From UKL13-3 sp943369665 (GTDB taxonomy: Bacteria > Bacteroidota > Bacteroidia > UKL13-3): a DNA stretch of 64,000 nt. Positions 17,314 through 24,755 of the stretch are shown piece by piece. The stretch covers positions 142,881 through 206,880 of the forward strand of contig CALRNX020000005.1 of assembly GCA_943369665.1 (NCBI GenBank), in the 5' to 3' direction. The number at the start of each line of letters is the position of its first letter. Position 1 is the first letter of the stretch. A program made the translations under genes and the position numbers. The notes below the pieces were generated by a model. The model saw only the letters and a program-made list of their open reading frames with translations, did not search any database and was not told where the DNA came from.

Positions 17314-18156
17314 CTAATCTACTACAAATTCGAGCTCAGCGGCCTCTACCACATCCTTGCTTCCATAATCCAATACCCCTACAGCAGAGTATTTTCCCTT
17401 TTCAAGTGTAGTTGGCATTGGAAACATATAGTTGCGGGTGTAACCCGGTAAGATGGTAAATCTTTTAACCAGTAGTTTTTGCTGCTTCCCTGTTGAGAGA
17501 TTTGTCAGCTCAATATATGAAACGCAGGACGCGATTCCATCACCCATGTTTTGAAGGACCATTTCAACATTTTTCTGAGCCGATTCTTTGCTGTTATGTA
17601 GTACAAAGTTTTTAATCTCAACTTTGTTGTTCTGAACTGTTGGCGGGTTTTGATAAATATATACACCGAACCCAAAAGACGGAATCACACCCAAGGAGAT
17701 CTTTTTTGACTCACTTTTGGTATCAAGCGCTTCCCTTTGTTTCTTTTCTTCGATGAGCATGATGCTCCATGCAGCCCTATTGGTAAAACCCGTATCAGGA
17801 ATGGTGAGTGTAACGGTTACCTTTTGAACCATTCCCGGTTTTAATTCGAAAAACGAAGGAGATACGCTCAACCAGTTAGACATTCCGTACTTAGACGCTC
17901 CGGCTTCCATAAATGTTGTTTTACCGGCTTTGTCTACATCATAATCTTTTATCGTAACGGAAAACGAACGGTTTATCAAGGTTTCGTTGGTTACTTTTAC
18001 CTCATATGTTTTGCTTTCATTAGGCTTTAGGTTAAAGTTGATATGTGAAGGAGATACAGCTACGCCAACATCCTTTAATGTGCTATCATTAACCTGCGCA
18101 TTCGAAAACAAAGAAAGGAATAGCGCTAAACTAAAAAGTAGGGGTTGTTTCATCAT
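17314..18156 (-). CDS. PapD/WxLIP-like periplasmic chaperone candidate
   Basis: A 280-residue exported protein (signal peptide about 1-20) with two Ig-like domains. Domain 1 opens with VSPSHINFNLKPNESKTYEVKVTN and closes with WLSVSPSFFELKPGMVQKVTVTLTIP; domain 2 (about 165-280) ends in LEKGKYSAVGVLDYG. The layout resembles both PapD-type pilus chaperones and the DUF916/DUF3324 (WxLIP) proteins of Gram-positive bacteria. First gene of the minus-strand set chaperone, major subunit, minor subunit, usher-like protein. Assignment as a chaperone is inferred from fold-like features and operon position. Confidence 0.6.
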   Translation of the reverse strand: MMKQPLLFSLALFLSLFSNAQVNDSTLKDVGVAVSPSHINFNLKPNESKTYEVKVTNETLINRSFSVTIKDYDVDKAGKTTFMEAGASKYGMSNWLSVSPSFFELKPGMVQKVTVTLTIPDTGFTNRAAWSIMLIEEKKQREALDTKSESKKISLGVIPSFGFGVYIYQNPPTVQNNKVEIKNFVLHNSKESAQKNVEMVLQNMGDGIASCVSYIELTNLSTGKQQKLLVKRFTILPGYTRNYMFPMPTTLEKGKYSAVGVLDYGSKDVVEAAELEFVVD

Positions 18157-18170
18157 TATTCTATTTGTGG

Positions 18171-18200
18171 CAATTATACCTCATATATAAATAACCACAA
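18171..18200 (-). promoter_or_regulatory. Candidate promoter of the chaperone-usher-like operon
   Basis: On the minus strand TTG (18200-18198) is followed after 19 bases by TATAATTG (18178-18171), one mismatch from TAnnTTTG. It ends 14 bases before the start codon, which would leave a very short leader. Confidence 0.4.
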
Positions 18201-18298
18201 CATATTCCTTTTAAACATATGCTTGTGTAAATCAAGTAACTCACATTTTTGTGTTTATAACATGCATGGGCAAACTGTCATATGCTAACGATTGGTGT

Positions 18299-18306
18299 TA
18301 TATTTG
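18299..18306 (+). promoter_or_regulatory. Bacteroidota -7 element upstream of the TPR gene
   Basis: TATATTTG matches TAnnTTTG exactly and ends 21 bases before the ATG at 18328. It supports that ATG as the start rather than the TTG at 18292, which lies upstream of the predicted transcription start. No clear -33 TTG is present. Confidence 0.45.
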
Positions 18307-18327
18307 TTCATACACAATCCGAAACTT

Positions 18328-19725
18328 ATGGATGCAGATGATTTTTTAGATGAGAATGTAACTTCTAATGTTCAGCGATACGAAAAGATGTTACGGAATA
18401 AAAGTCAGGATTATTTTGATGCTGAAACCCTCGAAAACATTATTGACTACTATATTCAAAAAGATAAACTCAAAAAGGCCTTAGAGGTTGTTTATTATGG
18501 AGAAGAGCTTTACAGCTACCACTCCGGGTTTAAACTTAAAAAAGCAGAAGTTTTTGTGATGCTTGGCAAACTGGATGAGGCCATCACAGAAATAGAAAAA
18601 ATAGAACTATACGAACCTTTCAATCCCGAATTGTTTTTACTAAAAGGGGAAGCTTATCTCAACCTTGATTCTTTTCGGGAGGCACATGATTGTTTTGAAA
18701 GGGCGCTCCTGCATACAGATGAAAGAATAGATATGCTTTTCGAAATCGGGTATGTTTACGAAGACTGCGACTTATATGACAAGGCTATTTTTTATTTTGA
18801 AAAGATCATTGCCGAAAACCCGTCAAATGAACAAGCACATTATGAGATCGCAAATTGCTATGATATTATTGGGCGATACGATCGGTGTGTAGAACATTAC
18901 GAAAAACTTATTGACCTGGACCCATTCTCTACCAACGCCTGGTATAACCTAGGTGTTATCTACACCAAAATGGAGTCTTTCCAACAATCAATTGATGCAT
19001 TCGACTATTGTCTCGCGATTGATGACGACTATGTTGCAGCACGATTTAATAAAGCAAATGCATTGGTTGAGCTTGATCGTTTTGCAGAGGCCATCGAAGA
19101 GTATAACTTAACAATAGACAAAGAAGGGCCTGACTCAATTACCTATTGTAACCTAGCCGGATGCTTTGAACGGTTGAACGAGAACGAAAAAGCACGCGAT
19201 TATTACAAAAAAGCAACACATTTAAATCCCAATATTGCGGAGGCTTGGTTTGGCGTAGGGCTTACCTTGGAAAAGGAGGGCAATGTCAAAGATTCGCTTG
19301 CTTACTTCAAAAGGGCTGTAATCCTTGAACCGGATAACCCCGAATATTTATTGGTATTGGCTGAGGCTGAATACAAAATGGGCGAAGAAGTAGAAGCCGA
19401 ACAACATTATAAACAACTACTGGAGTTTGACCCAACAATGATGGAGGGGTGGCTCGACTGGAGTTTTATTTGTTTCACAAAAGGCAATACAGACCTGGCG
19501 ATTGAAATGCTGCAGGAAGCTTTAAAAATAGAGCCCGACTGTCATCAATATCATTACCGCCTGGTAACTTATTTATATTCGGTTGGGAAAGCAAAAGAAG
19601 CGCTCGAACATCTTGAGTTGGGATTGCTGTTAAACTTTTCCGACCACTTCTTGTTGTTTGAAACAACACCCGTACTTTCGCATGTTCCAGAAATTATTTC
19701 AGCAATAGAACGCAACAGACCTTAA
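18328..19725 (+). CDS. Tetratricopeptide-repeat protein
   Basis: A 465-residue cytosolic protein made almost wholly of TPR-like helix pairs of about 34 residues; repeats such as AEAWFGVGLTLEKEGNVKDSL and TNAWYNLGVIYTKMESFQQSI show the W-LG-Y-A-P pattern. It is strongly acidic. TPR arrays are protein-binding scaffolds; no catalytic domain or signal peptide is visible. The gene ends 9 bases before the phosphosulfolactate synthase gene, so they are likely cotranscribed. Proteins of this type are widespread in Bacteroidota with unknown partner. Confidence 0.85.
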   Translation: MDADDFLDENVTSNVQRYEKMLRNKSQDYFDAETLENIIDYYIQKDKLKKALEVVYYGEELYSYHSGFKLKKAEVFVMLGKLDEAITEIEKIELYEPFNPELFLLKGEAYLNLDSFREAHDCFERALLHTDERIDMLFEIGYVYEDCDLYDKAIFYFEKIIAENPSNEQAHYEIANCYDIIGRYDRCVEHYEKLIDLDPFSTNAWYNLGVIYTKMESFQQSIDAFDYCLAIDDDYVAARFNKANALVELDRFAEAIEEYNLTIDKEGPDSITYCNLAGCFERLNENEKARDYYKKATHLNPNIAEAWFGVGLTLEKEGNVKDSLAYFKRAVILEPDNPEYLLVLAEAEYKMGEEVEAEQHYKQLLEFDPTMMEGWLDWSFICFTKGNTDLAIEMLQEALKIEPDCHQYHYRLVTYLYSVGKAKEALEHLELGLLLNFSDHFLLFETTPVLSHVPEIISAIERNRP

Positions 19726-19734
19726 TATCATTCG

Positions 19735-20526
19735 ATGAACAACTTTAAACTCAAAAACATTCCTTCGCGCACTGCGAAACCCCGCAATAGCGGAATTACA
19801 ATGGTAATGGACAAAGGCCTCAGCCTGGGCGAAGCCGAAAATTTTATTGATGCCAATGGCGATCTGGTAGATTTTGTAAAGCTGGGTTTTGGAACAGCAA
19901 TGGTTACCAAACACCTTCAGGAAAAAATTGATTTGTACCGACAGGCCAATATCAATGTGTATTTTGGGGGAACCTTGTTTGAAGCGTTTATCGTGAGAGG
20001 GCAGTTTGATGATTTCTTGAAAACACTGGATCAATACAAAATGGAACACTGCGAAGTGTCTGACGGAAGTATTGAAATGCCGCATGATGTTAAATTAGAT
20101 TTTGTACATAAGCTTAGCAAAAACTACACGGTATTGAGTGAAGTTGGTAGCAAAGACGTTGAGAAGATTATCCCTCCATACCAATGGATTGAGTTGATGA
20201 AAACCGAAATTAAAGCGGGAGCTTGGAAAGTGATTGCCGAGGCTCGCGAGGCTGGTAATGTTGGTGTTTTCCGCTCAAGCGGAGAAGTTCGCGAAGGTTT
20301 GGTTCAGGAAATTTTAACCAAAATTGATGGTGACAGAATTATTTGGGAGGCTCCTCAAAAAGCACAACAAACATACTTTATCAAATTGGCAGGAAACAAT
20401 GTGAACCTTGGAAATATCGCAACCAACGATGTGATTCCATTGGAAACGTTGCGCCTTGGTTTGCGCAGTGATACCTTTCCTTTCTTCTTGCCCAAAACGG
20501 CAAAGTATGTTACCAAGAAAAAATAG
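19735..20526 (+). CDS. Phosphosulfolactate synthase-like protein (ComA family)
   Basis: A 263-residue TIM-barrel protein of the ComA family, which adds sulfite to phosphoenolpyruvate to give (R)-phosphosulfolactate. Family features: early KPRNSGITMVMDKG, LVDFVKLGFGTA, NINVYFGGTLFE, EVSDGSIEMP, LSEVGSKD, AREAGNVGVF and EAPQKAQQ. In archaea it opens coenzyme M synthesis, and in Bacillus it makes spore sulfolactate. The other coenzyme M genes (comB, comC) are not adjacent. In Bacteroidota it could feed a sulfonate pool. The substrate in this host is inferred. Confidence 0.85.
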   Translation: MNNFKLKNIPSRTAKPRNSGITMVMDKGLSLGEAENFIDANGDLVDFVKLGFGTAMVTKHLQEKIDLYRQANINVYFGGTLFEAFIVRGQFDDFLKTLDQYKMEHCEVSDGSIEMPHDVKLDFVHKLSKNYTVLSEVGSKDVEKIIPPYQWIELMKTEIKAGAWKVIAEAREAGNVGVFRSSGEVREGLVQEILTKIDGDRIIWEAPQKAQQTYFIKLAGNNVNLGNIATNDVIPLETLRLGLRSDTFPFFLPKTAKYVTKKK

Positions 20527-20572
20527 TTTAAAAGGAAACATCTTCGTTCAAAACATTTATTAAACGCATTTT

Positions 20573-21022
20573 ATGACCTTACAAGAACAAATAAATAAAG
20601 ACATTATTACCGCAATGAAAGCAAAAGACGAGGCTTCTCTTCGTGCATTGCGGGCGGTAAAAGCAGCCTTGTTATTAGCGGCAACAGCAGAAGGAGCAGG
20701 CGGACAAATTACGGATGAGCAATCTTTAAAAATCCTTCAAAAGCTGGCCAAACAACGCAAAGAATCGTTGGATATTTTTGTGCAAAACGGACGTGCCGAA
20801 TTGGCTCAAACAGAGCGCGAAGAATTGGAAGTACTGGAACGCTACCTGCCAAAACAATTGAGTGAAGATGAAATTAAAGCCGAACTGCAAACCCTGCTTT
20901 CGCAAGCGGGTGCAACAACTGCAGCTGATTTTGGAAAAGTAATGCCGCTTGCAATGAAACATTTTGCCGGCCGTGCTGATGGTAAAATTATCGGTGCCTT
21001 GCTTAAACAACTTTTAGGCTAG
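20573..21022 (+). CDS. GatB/YqeY domain-containing protein
   Basis: A 149-residue helical protein matching YqeY along its length: N-terminal TLQEQINKDIITAMKAKDEASLRALRAVKAAL, central KILQKLAKQRKESLDIF, and C-terminal DFGKVMPLAMKHFAGRADGKIIGALLKQLL. The C-terminal part is the tRNA-binding tail domain shared with GatB; free-standing YqeY is thought to act in tRNA-related metabolism. It is on the same strand as the ComA-like gene (46-base gap). Confidence 0.9.
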   Translation: MTLQEQINKDIITAMKAKDEASLRALRAVKAALLLAATAEGAGGQITDEQSLKILQKLAKQRKESLDIFVQNGRAELAQTEREELEVLERYLPKQLSEDEIKAELQTLLSQAGATTAADFGKVMPLAMKHFAGRADGKIIGALLKQLLG

Positions 21023-21125
21023 TTGGCGGCACGCCAAATGTGCCGTTGTACTACTTGTGAAGATTTTCATTACCTTCAATAAAATTAATCTGTGCTAATC
21101 TGTGGCATAACGAGATATTGATACC

Positions 21126-21833
21126 ATGACAGACGAAGAGAGAATTAAAAAAGCATTTGAAAAAAAAGACTGGCCGGAGATCAGAACATCCGATAGTTGG
21201 GCGACATTTAAGATCATGTCGGAATTTGTAGAAGGTTTCGAGAAGATGAGCAAAATAGGACCCTGCGTTTCTATTTTTGGTTCAGCCCGAACCAAGGCCG
21301 ACAATAAGTATTATATTCTTGCGCAAGAGATTGCTCAAAAACTTGTTCATGCCGGATTTGGCGTGATAACGGGTGGCGGACCAGGTATCATGGAGGCCGG
21401 AAACAAAGGAGCCTTTGAGGTTGGCGGCAAGTCTGTTGGCTTAGGCATAGAACTTCCCTTCGAGCAGTTCGTGAACAAATATGTTGATGCCGATAAAATG
21501 ATCAACTTCGATTATTTCTTTGTGCGTAAAGTGATGTTTGTTAAATATGCCCAAGGGTTTATTGCAATGCCCGGAGGTTTTGGAACACTCGATGAATTAT
21601 TCGAAGCTTTAACCTTAATTCAAACACATAAAGTAGCACGTTTCCCTGTTGTGCTGGTAGGCTCCGAATACTGGAGCGGACTGCTGGATTGGATTAAAGG
21701 CACCATGCTTGAAAAAGAAAAAAACATCAATGCAGAGGATCTCATTTTATTTAAACTTGTTGATACTGCCGATGATGCCGTAAACTACATCTTAGACTAT
21801 TATGCTGATATGTCGATAAGCCCTAATTTTTAG
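21126..21833 (+). CDS. LOG-family nucleotide phosphoribohydrolase (TIGR00730)
   Basis: A 235-residue Rossmann-fold protein of the lysine-decarboxylase-like/LOG family. The two hallmark motifs are present: GGGPGIMEAGNKGA (from residue 83) and PGGFGTLDE (149-157). These enzymes release ribose 5-phosphate from nucleoside monophosphates, for example cytokinin precursors; in bacteria the physiological substrate is often unclear. It follows YqeY on the same strand and precedes the malic enzyme. Confidence 0.9.
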   Translation: MTDEERIKKAFEKKDWPEIRTSDSWATFKIMSEFVEGFEKMSKIGPCVSIFGSARTKADNKYYILAQEIAQKLVHAGFGVITGGGPGIMEAGNKGAFEVGGKSVGLGIELPFEQFVNKYVDADKMINFDYFFVRKVMFVKYAQGFIAMPGGFGTLDELFEALTLIQTHKVARFPVVLVGSEYWSGLLDWIKGTMLEKEKNINAEDLILFKLVDTADDAVNYILDYYADMSISPNF

Positions 21834-21870
21834 GCCCACAATTATTTCAATGTTCAGAGTACATTTTTTG

Positions 21871-21878
21871 TATTTTCG
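21871..21878 (+). promoter_or_regulatory. Promoter -7 element of the malic enzyme gene
   Basis: TATTTTCG, one base from TAnnTTTG, ends 27 bases before the ATG. The same octamer occurs upstream of hutU (33230) and tatC (47637), suggesting a real -7 variant in this genome. A clear -33 TTG is not seen at the usual spacing. Confidence 0.4.
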
Positions 21879-21905
21879 AACCCTTATCCTTTTATAGAAA
21901 AGCTT

Positions 21906-24164
21906 ATGTCAACGTTAAAAGAAGACGCACTAAAATATCATAGCAAAGGCCGTCCCGGTAAAATAGAAGTTGTACCAACCAAACCAACCAATACCAAACG
22001 CGATTTAAGTTTAGCATACTCTCCCGGTGTTGCCGAACCTTGTTTGGAAATTGCTGCCAATGTTGATGATGTATACAAATACACCGCCAAAGGGAATTTA
22101 GTGGCTGTCATTTCAAATGGAACAGCCGTATTGGGTCTCGGTGATATCGGTCCTGAAGCCTCTAAACCCGTAATGGAAGGGAAAGGCGTTTTGTTTAAAA
22201 TATTTGCTGATATTGATGTGTTTGATATTGAGGTAAACACAAAAGATACGGAAGAGTTTATTCGTACGGTTAAAGCAATTAGTCCAACTTTTGGCGGCAT
22301 TAACCTAGAAGACATTAAAGCACCTGAGTGTTTTGAAATAGAACAGCGTTTAAAAGAAGAGCTTGATATTCCGATCATGCATGATGACCAACACGGAACA
22401 GCAATAATTGTTGGGGCTGCATTGATCAATGGATTGGAGTTGGTTAACAAAAAAATTGGCGATGTCCGTGTGGTGTTTAACGGAGCCGGGGCTTCAGCCA
22501 TTTCATGTGCAAAATTAGTGATGTCTCTTGGTGTAAATCCAAAGAACCTGATCATGTGCGATAGCAAAGGAGTGATCAGAAAAGACAGCCCGAACTTAGA
22601 TGCAACCAAACAACAATTTGCAACTGATGCTGATCTGAAAACATTGGCTGATGCATTAAAAAATGCGGATGTGTTTGTGGGTTTATCAAAAGCGAATGTG
22701 CTGTCGCAAGACATGGTGCGCAGCATGGCTAAGGATTGCATGGTGTTTGCCCTGGCCAATCCCGATCCTGAAATTCCATATGAAGAAGCCGTTGCCTCGC
22801 GTAAAGATATTATCCTGGCAACCGGGCGAAGCGATTACCCTAACCAGGTAAACAACGTACTCGGGTTTCCATATATTTTTAGAGGCGCATTGGATGTAAG
22901 GGCGACTAAAATTAATGAGGAAATGAAGATTGCAGCGGTGCATGCCTTGGCAAAATTAACCAAAGAGCCGGTTCCCGAAATTGTGAACATGGCTTATAAT
23001 GAAACGGCTTTAACCTTTGGCAGAAACTATATTATTCCCAAACCGTTAGACCCTCGTTTAATTACAACGGTTTCTCCCGCTGTTGCCAAAGCCGCGATGG
23101 ATAGTGGTGTGGCCAAACATCCCATTACCGATTGGGAGGCATACAACAATGAATTATTGACTCGCCTGGGCAAAGAAAGCAACTTCATTCGTGTGATGGG
23201 CAATAAAGCCCGCTCAAATCCAAAACGTGTTGTATTTGCAGAGGCTGATAATTACAAGATTTTACGTGCGGCACAAGTTGCCCGCGAAGAAGGAATGGCT
23301 ATCCCGATTTTGTTGGGTAACAGAGAAAAGATCAATGCCATCATCAAAGAAAACAATATCAACCTTGAAGGTGTAGAGATCATTGACCCGTTGATGGAAA
23401 ACGAAAAACGTGAAGCTTTTGCCAAGATCTTTTTTGAGCGCAGGCAACGTAAAGGTTTAACATTGCACGAGGCAGGAAAGCTGATGCGCGACCGCAATCA
23501 CTTTGCACCAATGATGGTGGATCAGGGAGAAGCGGATGCGATGATCTCCGGATTAACCAAAAATTATCCAACCACAATTAAACCTGCTTTGCAGATTTTG
23601 GGTAAAGAAGAGGGTATTGATAAGGTTGCCGGAATGTATGTGATGCTGAGCAATAAAGGAACTTTGTTTTTCTCGGATACAACCGTAAATGTAAACCCAA
23701 CAACGGAAGATATTGTTGATATTACCAAGTTAACTTACGATGCGGTGAAAAAGTTTAATGTAAAACCGCGCATTGCATTGTTATCTTATTCAAACTTTGG
23801 TTCATCTGATGGAGAAGTGCCAAACCGAATGTCGACCGCACGCAAAATATTAAAAGAAAAATACCCTTACATGATCGTGGATGGCGATATTCAAGCCAAT
23901 ATTGCGTTGAACCAAAAAATGTTGCATGAAAATTTTCCGTTTAGCGAATTGTGTGGAGAGCCCGTAAATACGTTCATCATGCCGAGCTTAGCCTCCGGAA
24001 ATATTGCCTACAAAATGTTACAGGAACTAGGAGCTGCCGAAGCAATCGGACCTGTATTATTAGGTCTTAAAAAGTCGGCACATATCTTACAACTGGGTAG
24101 CAGTGTTCGCGAAATTGTGAACATGATCATCGTTGCCGTAGTTGATGCACAAAGTAAAGAGTAA
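21906..24164 (+). CDS. maeB: NADP-dependent malic enzyme with phosphotransacetylase-like domain
   Basis: A 752-residue cytosolic enzyme of the MaeB type. Residues 1 to about 425 are the malic enzyme (oxidative decarboxylation of malate to pyruvate), with LAYSPGVAEPC, DDQHGTAI and the nucleotide-binding FNGAGASAISCAKL. Residues about 430-752 are a phosphate acetyl/butyryltransferase-like domain, which in this family is regulatory and binds acetyl-CoA. Length is normal for MaeB (about 750-770). It has its own upstream promoter element. Confidence 0.95.
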   Translation: MSTLKEDALKYHSKGRPGKIEVVPTKPTNTKRDLSLAYSPGVAEPCLEIAANVDDVYKYTAKGNLVAVISNGTAVLGLGDIGPEASKPVMEGKGVLFKIFADIDVFDIEVNTKDTEEFIRTVKAISPTFGGINLEDIKAPECFEIEQRLKEELDIPIMHDDQHGTAIIVGAALINGLELVNKKIGDVRVVFNGAGASAISCAKLVMSLGVNPKNLIMCDSKGVIRKDSPNLDATKQQFATDADLKTLADALKNADVFVGLSKANVLSQDMVRSMAKDCMVFALANPDPEIPYEEAVASRKDIILATGRSDYPNQVNNVLGFPYIFRGALDVRATKINEEMKIAAVHALAKLTKEPVPEIVNMAYNETALTFGRNYIIPKPLDPRLITTVSPAVAKAAMDSGVAKHPITDWEAYNNELLTRLGKESNFIRVMGNKARSNPKRVVFAEADNYKILRAAQVAREEGMAIPILLGNREKINAIIKENNINLEGVEIIDPLMENEKREAFAKIFFERRQRKGLTLHEAGKLMRDRNHFAPMMVDQGEADAMISGLTKNYPTTIKPALQILGKEEGIDKVAGMYVMLSNKGTLFFSDTTVNVNPTTEDIVDITKLTYDAVKKFNVKPRIALLSYSNFGSSDGEVPNRMSTARKILKEKYPYMIVDGDIQANIALNQKMLHENFPFSELCGEPVNTFIMPSLASGNIAYKMLQELGAAEAIGPVLLGLKKSAHILQLGSSVREIVNMIIVAVVDAQSKE

Positions 24165-24291
24165 GTTCTCTTTACTTTGTATTCTCGTTTCGATGTGTTC
24201 AATATTATTTTAAAACCTGATTGTGTTCGATGATGCTTGTTAATTAAGATAATTTTATCATAATTAATTTTCGTCTATACCTTAATCTGTA

Positions 24292-24299
24292 TACATTTG
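24292..24299 (+). promoter_or_regulatory. Bacteroidota -7 element before the 24305 gene
   Basis: TACATTTG matches TAnnTTTG exactly. A T-rich -33 region lies about 21 bases upstream. The predicted transcription start falls at or beside the GTG start codon at 24305, so the mRNA may be almost leaderless. Confidence 0.5.
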
Positions 24300-24304
24300 T
24301 TAGC

Positions 24305-24682
24305 GTGTTGAAGAGGTTAACCGCCATATTACTCATACTCGCTTTGAGCTTTCAATTTCTAATAAAAATTGGAGTTGTCGGGTATTATATCGTTAACCAA
24401 AATTACATTACACAAGCTTTTTGTATCAACAAAAACCGGCCCGAGCTTGAGTGTAATGGAAAATGTCATTTGTCGAAACAACTGGCCAAACAGGAGCAAC
24501 AAGCAAACAAGTTTCCAAGTAGTGTGAAAGAAATACAAGAAACCATTTTGTTTTTTGAGTCTCCGGTATTGATTGTTAATCCGTCTTTCCCAATACAACC
24601 AGACTCACAACTTCCCCCTTATGCTTTCAGCATATCCATAAATACGGGTTATTCCATTTTTCATCCACCCCAAAACGTTTAG
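24305..24682 (+). CDS. Small membrane-anchored protein with conserved Cys motif
   Basis: A 125-residue protein with an N-terminal hydrophobic anchor (about residues 5-27) and an extracytoplasmic segment containing FCINKNRPELECNGKCHLSKQL; the cysteine pattern (C, then CNGKC followed by His) resembles small Bacteroidota envelope proteins found near metal-related genes. The function is unknown. No ATG is available at the N-terminus; the start is GTG at 24305, or TTG three bases later. The start is close to a predicted transcription start, so it may be leaderless. Confidence 0.6.
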   Translation: MLKRLTAILLILALSFQFLIKIGVVGYYIVNQNYITQAFCINKNRPELECNGKCHLSKQLAKQEQQANKFPSSVKEIQETILFFESPVLIVNPSFPIQPDSQLPPYAFSISINTGYSIFHPPQNV

Positions 24683-24755
24683 GAGCATTCCCTTTTTAAA
24701 TCTTCCTTCTCTGAAGGATTTTTCCATCATTTCTAAACGTTAATTTTTTTTTTCA

